Origin: Paeniglutamicibacter sulfureus
GTDB lineage: Bacteria > Actinomycetota > Actinomycetes > Actinomycetales > Micrococcaceae
Direction of reading: 5' to 3'
Length of the DNA: 64,000 nucleotides
Assembly (NCBI RefSeq): GCF_039535115.1
Contig: NZ_BAAAWO010000001.1
Location: forward strand, 3,720,001 to 3,784,000
Shown piece after piece: positions 35,296 to 45,000 of the stretch. The stretch's first letter is position 1; each line of letters opens with the position of its first letter. The position numbers and the translations under genes were made by a program. The notes under the pieces are model-generated. The model had not been told where the DNA came from, ran no database searches, and worked only from the letters and a program-made list of their open reading frames with translations.

Positions 35296-36351
35296 ATGCG
35301 CGCCACCCTGATCCACGGACCGCGGGACATCCGCGTCGAAAACTGCCCCGAGCCGACATTGCTCGCCGACACCGACGCCATCGTGCGCGTCACCGCCTCG
35401 TGCGTCTGCGGCTCGGACCTCTGGCCCTATCGCGGGGTCAGCCAAACGCCCAGGCCCCGGCGCATCGGCCACGAGTTCATCGGCCGTATCGAGGCGGTCG
35501 GCGACGGGGTTTCAACCCTGACCGTGGGCGACTTCGTGGTGGCGCCCTGGGCCAATAGCTGCGGCGCCTGCCCTCCGTGCCGCCACGGCGTCCAGGTCGC
35601 TTGCGAACACCGGGCCCATTGGGGCGGGGTGGACGAGCACGGGCTGCCCGTGGACGGCGGGCAAGGCGAGATGGTGCGGGTGCCCAATGCCGAGGGCACG
35701 CTCGTCGCGGTCCCCGGGGTCACGGAGCCCGACCAGGCGCTGTCCAAGTCGCTGTTGGCGCTCTCGGACGTCATGGGCACCGGCCACCACGCAGCCCTCG
35801 GGGCCCGTGTCGAACCCGGCCGGAGCGTGGTGGTGGTCGGTGACGGGGCCGTGGGTTTGTGCGGGGTGCTCGCGTCCAAGCGACTGGGCGCCACGCGCAT
35901 CATCGCCATGTCCCGGCACTCCGACCGCGCGGCACTGGCCAGGGCGTTCGGGGCCACCGACATTGTCGCCGAGCGCGGCGCCGAGGCGGCGGCGAAGGTG
36001 CGCGAGCTGCTCGGGGGTGTGCTGGCGGACTCCGTGCTCGAATGCGTCGGCACCGCCGAATCCATGGACCAGGCGTTGCGCTGCACCCGGCCCGGCGGTG
36101 CCCTGGGCTTCGTGGGCGTCCCGCACGGGGATGACCCGCTGCCGATGTCAGTGCTGTTCTCCAAGAACATCTCAGTGGCTGGCGGGGCCGCCAGTACCCG
36201 CGCCTATCTTCCCGAACTGCTCGTCGACGTGCTGGAAGGGAGCATCAACCCGGGCCTGGTCTTCGACTCGGTCATGGATCTCGAGCAGGCTCCGGAGGCG
36301 TACAGGGCAATGGATGAGCGTCGGGCCATCAAGGTGATGCTCATTCCGTAA
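35296..36351 (+). CDS. Zinc-dependent medium-chain alcohol dehydrogenase
   Basis: This 351-residue MDR dehydrogenase has the catalytic zinc region CVCGSDLW and GHEFIGRIEAVGDGV, the structural zinc cysteines in SCGACPPCRHGVQVACEH, and the NAD(P) Rossmann segment VVVGDGAVGLCGVLASKRLGA. The substrate is not predictable. ATG 35296 follows GGAGG. It is divergent from aguA. Confidence 0.9.
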   Translation: MRATLIHGPRDIRVENCPEPTLLADTDAIVRVTASCVCGSDLWPYRGVSQTPRPRRIGHEFIGRIEAVGDGVSTLTVGDFVVAPWANSCGACPPCRHGVQVACEHRAHWGGVDEHGLPVDGGQGEMVRVPNAEGTLVAVPGVTEPDQALSKSLLALSDVMGTGHHAALGARVEPGRSVVVVGDGAVGLCGVLASKRLGATRIIAMSRHSDRAALARAFGATDIVAERGAEAAAKVRELLGGVLADSVLECVGTAESMDQALRCTRPGGALGFVGVPHGDDPLPMSVLFSKNISVAGGAASTRAYLPELLVDVLEGSINPGLVFDSVMDLEQAPEAYRAMDERRAIKVMLIP

Positions 36352-36466
36352 TCTGGAGGCCGCAGCGGACGTAGATTTGTTTCCGAGGTGCGTGGCTAAT
36401 ATCATACTTATTGGTTCTCTCGGCGATCGTCAATTGAGGTCAATACCCGGCTGGCACAGGAGGCCG

Positions 36467-36503
36467 CGGGGGAACCCCCGATGATTTCGGCCTTTCAAGG
36501 CCG
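36467..36503 (+). other. Two adjacent hairpins in the leader of the Nramp-like gene
   Basis: A 6-bp stem CGGGGG-AA-CCCCCG (36467-36480) is followed by a 7-bp stem (36488-36494 with 36497-36503). They end 12 nt before the AAAGGAG ribosome binding site. They may be an attenuator or an mRNA-stability element; I recognise no known riboswitch class. Confidence 0.4.
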
Positions 36504-36526
36504 GTTGCACACCTCAAAGGAGCGGT

Positions 36527-37933
36527 ATGTCTATCACCACCCCCGAGTCGCGCCCGCTGGGCGACGAAACGGTCGACCCGTACGCGTTGGATCCCCGGTC
36601 CATCATGGACCCGCCCACCCGCTGGCGGGACAGGTTCAAGTTCCTTGGCCCGGGCATGATCACATCGGCCGCCGTCGTCGGTTCCGGCGAGCTGCTCACC
36701 GCCACCACGCTCGGTGCCAAGGCAGGTTTCATGCTGCTCTGGCTGGTGCTGGCTTCCACCTTCATCAAGGTATGGGTGCAGATCGAGTTGGGCCGCTGGT
36801 CCATTTCCACCGGCAAGGTCGCCGTCACCGGCTATGACGAGGTCCCGCCGCGGATCGGCAAGCGCGGCTGGATGGCCTGGCTCATCCTGCTGATGTTCGT
36901 GCAGTTCCTGACCAGCCAGGCCGGTGTCATCACCGCCTCGGCCTTCGCGTTCTCCTCGCTGCTGCCCATCGGGCCGGACCCGTACTCGTTCCTGTCCATC
37001 GGCACCTGGGTGGCCATCCTGGTGGTGATCGCCATCGCGATCCACCTGGGCAACAAGTACGTCGTGGTCGAGGGCATCTCCACGGTGCTGGTCTTCCTGG
37101 TGACGATCTTCGCCGTCGTGATGGTCTTCGCCATCCAAGGCACCGAATTCAGCTGGAACGTCGGCGACTTGGCCGACGGCATGCGCTTCCAGATCGCGCT
37201 GGGCTCCATCGGCGTGGCCCTGTCCATGTTCGGCCTCACCGGTGTGGGTGCCGGCGAGATCACCGCCTACACCTACTGGTGTGTGGAAAAGGGCTACGCC
37301 TCCTGGACCGGCCCCAACGACGGCTCCGAAGCCTGGGTCAAGCGGGCCCGCGGCTGGATCTCCGTGATGAAGCTCGATGCCTGGGTCTCCTGGGTCGTCT
37401 ACACCGTATCCACCGCCGCCCTCTACATGCTCGGTGCCGCGGTGCTGCACCCGCAGGGCCTGGAGCCCAAGGGCGACGAGGTCATGACAACGATCTCCTC
37501 CATCTTCTCCACCAACGTCGGCCAATGGGGTGCCGTGGTGTTCCTGGTCGGTGCCGGCATCGCGCTGTTCAAGACCATCATCGCCAACGTTCCGTCGCTC
37601 GGCCGCCAGGTCGGCAACACCCTCGCTGTGTTCGGGGCCTTCGACTGGAACAACCGCAAACAGCGCGACCGCTGGATGCGCGTCATCATGATCGTGCTCC
37701 CCATCGTCTGGGGCTTGTTTGGCACCGTCGTCTCCTCTCCGCTGGCCCTGATTGTCCTGGCCGGCATCCTCAACGCCATCTTCCTGATGGGTGTCGCCGC
37801 GGCAACCATCTACCTCTCGCATAAGCAGACAGACCCGCGTGTCAAGGACGGCAAGGCCTTCACGGCCATGCTGGTCCTCTCCGCAGTCGCCGTGTTCTTC
37901 GTCGGCGTCATGGGTCTTGTCAACATGTTCTAG
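36527..37933 (+). CDS. Nramp-related membrane transporter lacking the canonical metal motif
   Basis: This 468-residue protein has about eleven hydrophobic segments. The N-terminal FLGPGMITSAAVVGSGELLTA aligns with Nramp helix 1, but the metal-binding D-P-G-N reads G-S-G-E. Helix-6-like SQAGVITASAFAF also lacks the Met-Pro-His of Mn/Fe transporters. It therefore belongs to a divergent Nramp branch and may carry something other than a transition metal. It lies between two Zn-dependent dehydrogenases, with L-idonate dehydrogenase-like coding 37 nt downstream. Strong AAAGGAG site before ATG 36527. Confidence 0.85.
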   Translation: MSITTPESRPLGDETVDPYALDPRSIMDPPTRWRDRFKFLGPGMITSAAVVGSGELLTATTLGAKAGFMLLWLVLASTFIKVWVQIELGRWSISTGKVAVTGYDEVPPRIGKRGWMAWLILLMFVQFLTSQAGVITASAFAFSSLLPIGPDPYSFLSIGTWVAILVVIAIAIHLGNKYVVVEGISTVLVFLVTIFAVVMVFAIQGTEFSWNVGDLADGMRFQIALGSIGVALSMFGLTGVGAGEITAYTYWCVEKGYASWTGPNDGSEAWVKRARGWISVMKLDAWVSWVVYTVSTAALYMLGAAVLHPQGLEPKGDEVMTTISSIFSTNVGQWGAVVFLVGAGIALFKTIIANVPSLGRQVGNTLAVFGAFDWNNRKQRDRWMRVIMIVLPIVWGLFGTVVSSPLALIVLAGILNAIFLMGVAAATIYLSHKQTDPRVKDGKAFTAMLVLSAVAVFFVGVMGLVNMF

Positions 37934-37970
37934 TCCGCCTCACGGCGCAGTATCAAGGAGTACCTCTCAC

Positions 37971-39014
37971 ATGCAGGCAGTTGTTGTGCACGGCAAGGAC
38001 GACCTGCGGGTCGAGGACATCGCGGATCCCGTCTGCGGCGCCGAGCAGGTCCTGGTGGCCATGGAATGGGGCGGGATCTGTGGGTCGGACATCGCCTATT
38101 GGAAGTCCGGCGCCTCGGGCACCGCGGTGCTCTCGGCCCCGCTGGTCCTGGGTCACGAGGTCTCCGGAACGGTCGCCGAAATCGGTCCCGACGCCGCTGC
38201 GGCGCTGGCGGCGCGCGGGATCGGCATCGGCAGCAACGTGACGATGCACCCCGCAACCCTGGTTGGCGAGCACCAGGTGCCCGCCGACACCGCGGACCGC
38301 ACCAACCTGTGGCCCGAGGTGCGCTACTTCGGCTCGGCGGCATTCGAACCGCACGAGCAGGGCGGCTTCAGCCGCCTCCGCGCGGTGCGCCCCGAGCAGC
38401 TGCGCGTCGTGCCCGAGGGCGTCTCGCTCAAGGAAGCGGCACTGGCCGAGCCCTTCGCCGTGGCGCTGCATGCGGTGGCCCGCGCCGGAGACGTGGCGGG
38501 AAAGACGGTGCTGGTCAACGGCGCCGGACCGATCGGCGCGCTGGCGGTTGCGGCGGCCAAGGCGGCCGGGGCCGCCACGGTCATTGCCGCGGACCTCTCG
38601 GATGCTGCCCTGGACATTGCCGCGCGGATGGGAGCGGATCAGTGCGTGAACCCCGCGTCAGGCGGAGTCCTGCCGCAGGACGTGGATGTGGCCATCGAGG
38701 CCTCCGGCGCCCCTCGGGCGCTGGGCGGGGTGATCGCCGCGGTGCGCCGCGGCGGGGTCATGGTGCAGGTCGGAAACCTGCCCGGCGGGGAAATCTCCGC
38801 GGCGCTGGGGAACATCGTGACCCGCGAGATCGACTACCGCGGTTCCTACCGCTTTGTCGATGAGATCTCCGAGGCGCTCGACCTCATGGCCTCCGGCGTG
38901 GACGTCTCACCGTTGATGACGCACGAGGTCCTGCTCGCCGAGGCACTGGCCGGATTCGACCTCGCCGCCGACCGCTCCTCGGGTTCCTCCAAGGTCATGA
39001 TTCGCCTGGGCTAG
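37971..39014 (+). CDS. L-idonate 5-dehydrogenase-like Zn-dependent dehydrogenase
   Basis: This 347-residue MDR-family enzyme has catalytic zinc residues in GGICGSDIAYWKSG and GHEVSGTVAEIG, and an NAD(P) motif VLVNGAGPIGALAVAAAKAAGA. The structural-zinc cysteine cluster is missing and the central EVRYFGSAAFEPHEQGGFS segment is the one I associate with L-idonate 5-dehydrogenases. It may act on a sugar acid or polyol. ATG 37971 follows AAGGAG and is likely co-transcribed with the Nramp-like gene. Confidence 0.85.
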   Translation: MQAVVVHGKDDLRVEDIADPVCGAEQVLVAMEWGGICGSDIAYWKSGASGTAVLSAPLVLGHEVSGTVAEIGPDAAAALAARGIGIGSNVTMHPATLVGEHQVPADTADRTNLWPEVRYFGSAAFEPHEQGGFSRLRAVRPEQLRVVPEGVSLKEAALAEPFAVALHAVARAGDVAGKTVLVNGAGPIGALAVAAAKAAGAATVIAADLSDAALDIAARMGADQCVNPASGGVLPQDVDVAIEASGAPRALGGVIAAVRRGGVMVQVGNLPGGEISAALGNIVTREIDYRGSYRFVDEISEALDLMASGVDVSPLMTHEVLLAEALAGFDLAADRSSGSSKVMIRLG

Positions 39015-39155
39015 GGACACGGCTCCGGCTCGAATCCAGCACCTTGCCCGGTGGCCCGCGGCCCCGCTGCACCGCCGGGCTCCGGTGCGCTTGGAGGACA
39101 TAATCGCAGGTCAAATATGTGTCCTTGGGCACCGTTTCTTGCAATCGTGATGCTT

Positions 39156-39184
39156 TTGTGACCTTTGGGGCCGTGTACTACAGT
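39156..39184 (+). promoter_or_regulatory. Promoter for the anchor-protein/synthase pair, possibly leaderless
   Basis: TTGTGA (39156-39161) and TACAGT (39179-39184) are separated by exactly 17 nt. Transcription would begin within a few nt of the ATG at 39193, and no ribosome binding site is present, so a leaderless mRNA is likely. Confidence 0.5.
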
Positions 39185-39192
39185 AAATCCCG

Positions 39193-39753
39193 ATGCCTGA
39201 CTTGACTAAACCCCATGACCAAGCACCGTCCGCCGCAACGCATGAACCCATTTTTGTCGACCCGTCGGGCAGACGCCGACAGCAGGTCTTGACGGTCGGA
39301 GTCATCACCGTGGGATTCATGTCGATGTACGCCCTGGTGATGCTGTTCGCCTTGCTGGGAGGTTCCACGGTTGCGGCTCCGCCACTGCCCCCGCGGGCCG
39401 AAGCAGGCGCGGGAGCGGAAACGGTGGCGCTGCGGGAGCAACCCTCCACGAATCCATCGCCGGCACCGCTGCCCCGAGAGGCATCCACCGCCCGGGAAAC
39501 GACGGGTCCCGCCGCACCACGGCAGAGAACATCCGCGCCGAGCAGCGCAGCAGAGACCTCGGCCTCCGCACAGCGAACCGAAAGCGCCGATCCCGAAGGT
39601 ACGGAAGCGCAGACGAGTGCCGAACCGACGGATCCTGCCCCAAGCACGGCCGTCGCGCAGAGCGCCCCCGGAAAGAGCGCAGCAGCCCCGGGCCGAAGTG
39701 ACACCAAGCCGAGCCGGGCCACCGCCAAGCCGACGCGCGAGGCCCGGCCATGA
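39193..39753 (+). CDS. Single-pass membrane protein with Pro/Ala/Ser/Thr-rich outer domain
   Basis: This 186-residue protein has a cytoplasmic N-terminus (1-32, with basic GRRRQQ), one transmembrane helix (about 33-60), and a long low-complexity outer region rich in Ala, Pro, Ser and Thr (61-186). I recognise no domain. It overlaps the synthase gene by 4 nt (ATGA), so it is probably an accessory subunit or wall-spanning stalk for the polysaccharide machinery. Confidence 0.75.
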   Translation: MPDLTKPHDQAPSAATHEPIFVDPSGRRRQQVLTVGVITVGFMSMYALVMLFALLGGSTVAAPPLPPRAEAGAGAETVALREQPSTNPSPAPLPREASTARETTGPAAPRQRTSAPSSAAETSASAQRTESADPEGTEAQTSAEPTDPAPSTAVAQSAPGKSAAAPGRSDTKPSRATAKPTREARP

Positions 39754-41924
39754 GTTCGGGACGCCGCTCCAGGCTTCCCGCACGCAGCGACGGGATCGGG
39801 GCGCACTGGGTTCTCCTGTCGGCCGTCATGCTGACGCTGGGCCTGGCCTTGGCCATCCAGGGATACATCAACCACCCGGTGGACAGTGACGCTCCCCCCG
39901 GTTCCGCGCGCGCCTCCAACGCCGGAAACACCCCCGGCGCCGTCCTGGAGGGTGGCCCCATTGTGGATCCGCGGGGGGAAGGCGTGCGCACCACCGCACC
40001 GTCCGCCGACTCCGTGGCCCTGACGTTCAACAACGGGCCGGACCCGATGTGGACACCGAGGATCCTTGACACCTTGCGCGAGCACCGTGTCCATGCCACC
40101 TTCTTCGTGACCGGTTCCGCGGCCGTCAGGCACCCCGAGCTCATTCGTCGCATGTTTGCGGAGGGCCATGAGATCGGCATCCAGACGCTCACGAACAGCG
40201 ACCTTGCCGCGGTGCCCGATTGGCGGCGCCAGCTTGAGATCCGCGGGGCACAGAAAGTCATCACGGGGATCACCGGGCATTCCCCGACCCTCTTGCGCCC
40301 GCCGGCCAGCTACGACAATGCGGCGCTCACCCAGGTCCAATGGAGCTTCATGGATACCGCCGCGGACGACGGGTACCTCACCGTCCTGAGCAGCCACGAC
40401 AGCGCCGACAATGTCCGCCCCGGCGCCGAGGTGATCGCCGATCGGCTCACCATGCAGGAAGCGGCCGGGGAAGTGGTCCTGATGCACGACGGCGGCGGAA
40501 ACAGGTCCCAGACCGTCGCCGCCCTTGATGCGGCCTTGGAAGGGGCGTCCGACCCGGGCCATCGCTTCACCACGGTCGGCGGCTCGATCGGCGTGGACAG
40601 CAGCCGGCCCGCATCCACCGCCGACACCGTCACGGGCAATGCCTTTGTGTGGGGCATCAGGATCACCGAGGCCGTCGTGGTGGCGATTTCCTGGGCGCTC
40701 GTGGCGGCCGGGGTGTTGACGCTGTTGCGGGCCGTTCTGGTGATGGTCGTGGCCGCCCGGCACAAACGCGCCGAGCGGCTGGGCCGCGAGGCCGAGCGCG
40801 ACCGCGGGTGGTTCGAACAGCCGATGCGCAAGGAGATCCTCGAACCTGCCAGCGTGATCGTTCCCGCGTACAACGAGTCGGCCGGAATCGAAGCGGCAGT
40901 GCGGTCCATCGCCGCTTCGCACCACCCGGTGGAGGTCATCGTCGTTGACGACGGATCGACCGACGGCACCGCCGACATCGTCGAGTCACTCGGGCTGCCC
41001 GGAGTGGTGGTCATCCGCAAGCAGAACGGCGGAAAGCCGTCCGCCTTGAACGCCGGCATTGCGGCGGCCAACCACGAACTGGTGGTGATGGTCGACGGCG
41101 ACACCGTCTTCGAGCCCGACACCGTCCACCTCCTGCTCCAGCGTTTTGCCGATCCAAAGGTGGGCGCCATCTCCGGCAACACCAAGATTGCCAACCGCGG
41201 CGGCATCCTGGGCGCATGGCAGCACATTGAATACGTCGTCGGGTTCAACCTGGACCGCCGCCTGTTCGACGTCGCCGAATGCATGCCCACTGTCCCCGGC
41301 GCGATCGGGGCGTTCCGCCGCGAGGCACTGGACCGGGTGGGCGGCGTCAGCGACGACACCCTGGCCGAGGACACCGACCTCACCATGGCCTTGTCCCGCG
41401 ACGGCTGGCGCGTCGTCTACGAGGACGAGGCACTGGCCTGGACCGAGGCGCCTGCCACCCTCGGCGCCCTGTGGAAGCAGCGGTACCGCTGGTGCTACGG
41501 CACCTTGCAGGCCATGTGGAAGCACCGCGGGGCCATGGCCCAGTCGGGATCTGCAGGCAAGCTCGGGCGTCGGGGGATCGGCTACCTGATGGTCTTCCAG
41601 GTGCTGCTTCCGTTGTTCGCGCCGGTGGTCGATGTGTTCGCCATCTACGGGCTGGTCTTCCTGGATCCGCTCCGGATCGCCGTGGTCTGGACCCTCTTCC
41701 TGCTGATCCAACTGGTCATGGCCGGCTATGCGTTCAAGCTTGACCGCGAGCCGATGCACGCCCTGTGGACGCTCCCGCTGCAGCAGTTCGTCTATCGGCA
41801 ACTGATGTATCTGGTGGTGATCCAGTCGGTGGTCACCGCGTTCACCGGTGTTCGCCTGCGTTGGCACCGGATGGAGCGCTACGGCAGCCTGCGGGTCCCG
41901 CAGGCCGCCCAGGAACGTTCCTAG
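39750..41924 (+). CDS. Fused degenerate polysaccharide deacetylase and GT2 glycosyltransferase
   Basis: This 724-residue membrane protein has helix 1 at about 19-40, a NodB-type deacetylase domain (88-275), helix 2 at about 303-335, a family 2 glycosyltransferase (365-600) and several C-terminal helices. The GT2 part is intact: DDGSTDGT (400-407), VDGD (448-451), EDTD and QRYRW. The deacetylase part has lost its key residues: TFDDG reads TFNNG (Asn94, Asn95), and the metal pair NHTxxH reads IQTLTN (Gln145, Asn149). LMHDGGG is retained. The product is likely an extracellular polysaccharide of the PNAG/hyaluronan/chitin-synthase type. Confidence 0.9.
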   Translation: MSSGRRSRLPARSDGIGAHWVLLSAVMLTLGLALAIQGYINHPVDSDAPPGSARASNAGNTPGAVLEGGPIVDPRGEGVRTTAPSADSVALTFNNGPDPMWTPRILDTLREHRVHATFFVTGSAAVRHPELIRRMFAEGHEIGIQTLTNSDLAAVPDWRRQLEIRGAQKVITGITGHSPTLLRPPASYDNAALTQVQWSFMDTAADDGYLTVLSSHDSADNVRPGAEVIADRLTMQEAAGEVVLMHDGGGNRSQTVAALDAALEGASDPGHRFTTVGGSIGVDSSRPASTADTVTGNAFVWGIRITEAVVVAISWALVAAGVLTLLRAVLVMVVAARHKRAERLGREAERDRGWFEQPMRKEILEPASVIVPAYNESAGIEAAVRSIAASHHPVEVIVVDDGSTDGTADIVESLGLPGVVVIRKQNGGKPSALNAGIAAANHELVVMVDGDTVFEPDTVHLLLQRFADPKVGAISGNTKIANRGGILGAWQHIEYVVGFNLDRRLFDVAECMPTVPGAIGAFRREALDRVGGVSDDTLAEDTDLTMALSRDGWRVVYEDEALAWTEAPATLGALWKQRYRWCYGTLQAMWKHRGAMAQSGSAGKLGRRGIGYLMVFQVLLPLFAPVVDVFAIYGLVFLDPLRIAVVWTLFLLIQLVMAGYAFKLDREPMHALWTLPLQQFVYRQLMYLVVIQSVVTAFTGVRLRWHRMERYGSLRVPQAAQERS

Positions 41925-42014
41925 GCCCGGAAGCCCTGCACTGCGCAACATGGTGCAGGCCCGGCGGGCGTCGTCCCCTCGAACAGGCATGTGGCCCCGA
42001 AACAAGGGGAGGGA

Positions 42015-45000
42015 TTAGCGCAGCAGCTCGCGGATGTCGTCCGCGTTGAGCACCTTGCCGAAGCCCGCGCCCTCGTCCATGACCGAGGAGATGAGCTGGC
42101 GCTTGGAGTCCTGCAGCGCCACCACCTTTTCCTCGATGGTGTTCTTGGCGACCATCCGGTAGACCATCACGTTGCGGGTCTGCCCGATGCGGTGCGCCCG
42201 GTCCACGGCCTGCGACTCGGCGGCGGGGTTCCACCACGGGTCCAGCAGGAAGCAGTAGTCGGCCTCGGTGAGGTTCAGCCCGAAGCCGCCCGCCTTCAGC
42301 GAGATCAGGAACACCGGGGCGACCCCGGACTTGAACGAGTCGATGACCTCGGCACGCTTGCGCGTGGACCCGTCCAGGTAGGCGTAGGGCACCCCCGCGG
42401 CATCCAACCGGTCAGCGGCCTTCTTCAGGAAGGAGGTGAACTGGGAGAAGATCAGCGCACGGTGGCCCTCGGCCAGCACGTCCTCCAGCTGTTCGAAGAG
42501 CACATCGAGCTTGGCGCTGGGCACGTGCGCGTACTCCGGGTCCACCAGCGAGGCATCGAGCGAGAGCATGCGCAGCAGGGTCAGGGACTGGAAGATCGTA
42601 AACCGGTTCTTGTCCATGTCATCGACCAGGCGCAGCACCTTCTGGCGCTCGCGCTGCAGGTGCGTGTCGTAGACCCGGCGATGCTCCTCGCCCAGCTCCA
42701 CGTGCAGTACCTGTTCCTGCTTCGGCGGCAGGTCGGTGACCACCGCGTCCTTGGTCCTGCGCAACATGAACGGGCGGATCCGACGGCGCAGGCGCACCAG
42801 CGGCTCGGCCAGTCCCTGGCGCTCGATGGGGCGCTGGTAGTTCTCCGCAAAGCGCACGGCCGAGGGGAAGAGCCCGGGGGAGACGATGGCGAAGATCGAC
42901 CAGAGCTCCATGAGGTTGTTCTCCATGGGCGTGCCGGTGATCGCCAGCTTGAAGCGGGCGGGCATGTCCCTGGCCACATGGTGTGCCTTGGTGGCCTTGT
43001 TTTTCACGAACTGCGCCTCGTCCAGGATCAGCCCGGCCCAGGGGATGTCCGCATACGCGTCGTCGTCCAGGCGCAGCAGCGTGTAGGAGGTGACGACCAC
43101 GTCGTAGTCCTTGGCCAACTGTGCCAGCGAGGCGGCGGCGCGCGACTCGGTGTCGGTGATGGCCACGACCCGCAGGGACGGGGCGAAGCGCGCCGCTTCG
43201 TCCTTCCAGTTGGAGACCACCGAGGTGGGGGCGACCACCAGGAAGGGAGCGCGCACGCCGGCCTGGGGGCTGATGCCCTCGAACGCCGCGGGGTTCTCCC
43301 ACACCTGGTGCGCGTGCAGGATCAGCGCCAGGGTCTGCAGGGTCTTGCCCAGGCCCATGTCATCGGCCAGCACCCCGCCCAGGCCGTTGCGCCACAGCGT
43401 GGCCAGCCAGCCGAAGCCCTCCACCTGGTAGGGGCGCAGCGTCGCATTCAGCGTCGGGGGCAGGTCGGCCACCTCGGTGGTCTTCAGGTTCACCAGCGAG
43501 TTCAGCGCGCCCACCCACGCGTCGGGTCCCTCGATGCGGGAGGCCAGGTCCTCCAGCTCCTCCCACATGGAGAACTGGTAGGGGGTCAGCGAGATGTCCG
43601 CTTCCTTGTCCTTCATGTCCCGCAGCCCGCCGGCCTCGGAGACCAGGGCGCGCAGCTTGTCAAAGAGCGGATCGGCCAGGGAGAAGTAGCTGCGGTCAGG
43701 CATCAACAGCTTGGTGTGTCCCTGGATCAGGGCACGCAGGATGTCGGCAAAGGGGATCTGCCGCTCGCCGATGGAGATCAGCAGGCCCAGGTCGAACCAG
43801 TCGCGGCGGTCCGATTCCACCGTGGTGATGACCAGCTCCGGCGCCTCGGTGAGTTCGTGGAATTCCGGGCGGGTCCCGGCCTCCGAGAGCACCAGGTCCT
43901 CGACCTCGGTGAGCTCCGGCAGCACGCGGCGCACGAAGTCGATGACCTCCAGGCCCTGGAAGTGCCGGGGCCCGAGCACCGAGGACTCGAAGGCGGGGTG
44001 CCGGTTCAGGATCTCCAGCACCGCCGATTCCAGGGCGGACTCCACCAGGGTGTCGCGGTCTGCGGCATCCACGACCATGCCGTTGTAGTCGAAGACCCAG
44101 TCCACGTCGACGGTTTCCCGCGAGCCGTAGCGGATCTTGGCCACCAGCTTGGGCGGCAACACCGGGGGCAACTCGACGGAGGCGTCGGGGCTGGTCACGC
44201 GCAACTTGCGGGCCAGCCGCGGGTAGACGCGGGAGAAGAACTCCTCGGTTTCCGCCGCCGGCACGTTCAGGGTCTCGGGGTGGTGCAGCATGGCCAGCTC
44301 GCTATGGCTGAGCCCGCCGGGGACCTGGCCCAGGAAGATCTCGCTCTGGTCCTCGTTGGCAACGTACACGCCGTGGCTGCCGATGGAACCGGCGGCGGTG
44401 TGCGCATCGAGGATGAAGCCGTGCCCGCCCAGGGACACCGAGGGGGCCAGCGCCAGGCCATCCTCGGCCGCGCGGGTGCCCAGTGCCACCTGGGCCGGTG
44501 AAGCCAGCAGGATCCTGGTGTACGTCCGGGTTCCCACCAGCGCCACGCCCAGGGACCTGGCCTCGGCCAGCAACTCCCAGAGCAGTGCCGAGGAATACTC
44601 GTCGAGGTACAGCCAGTCGTTGTCCTCGCCGAAGTAGAGTTCCCCCTTGGCGCGGTAAAGCGGCACGAACTGGCAGAACCAGCGGTGCTGTTCGACATCC
44701 AGGTTCAACCCGAAGGTCTTGAAGCTGATGGTGTTCCAGCGCAGGTTCGACCGCGCCCAGCGGTCGGACCCGGAACGCACCACCGGGCGCACGCCCAGGC
44801 GCCAGCGCCGGGAGGCCACCTTCAACTGCCCCACCCCGGAACCCGGGGCCCACTGCTGGTGTGCCGAAAGCGTGGTGTCCTGCAGCTCGAACTGCAGGCC
44901 CATCTGCAACACCGGGTGCTTGGAGTTGGGTCCGCCCAGGGACTTGGCGGCTGCCGGGGCCGGGGCAAGCAGTTGCTGCAGGGACTGCTGCCACGCCGGG

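Noticed and set aside
36440..37822. Minus-strand open frame of 460 codons opposite the Nramp-like gene
   Set aside because: The translation is mostly Asp/Gly/His/Arg repeats, as expected from the reverse of a membrane protein gene.
39111..40925. Minus-strand open frame of about 600 codons opposite the anchor protein and the deacetylase-GT2 fusion
   Set aside because: It is a shadow frame; the plus strand carries clear GT2 and NodB-type motifs and a good promoter.
41991..44501. Plus-strand open frame of 836 codons opposite the SNF2 helicase
   Set aside because: It is antisense to clear SNF2 motifs; low-complexity Gln/His/Arg-rich translation without recognisable domains.
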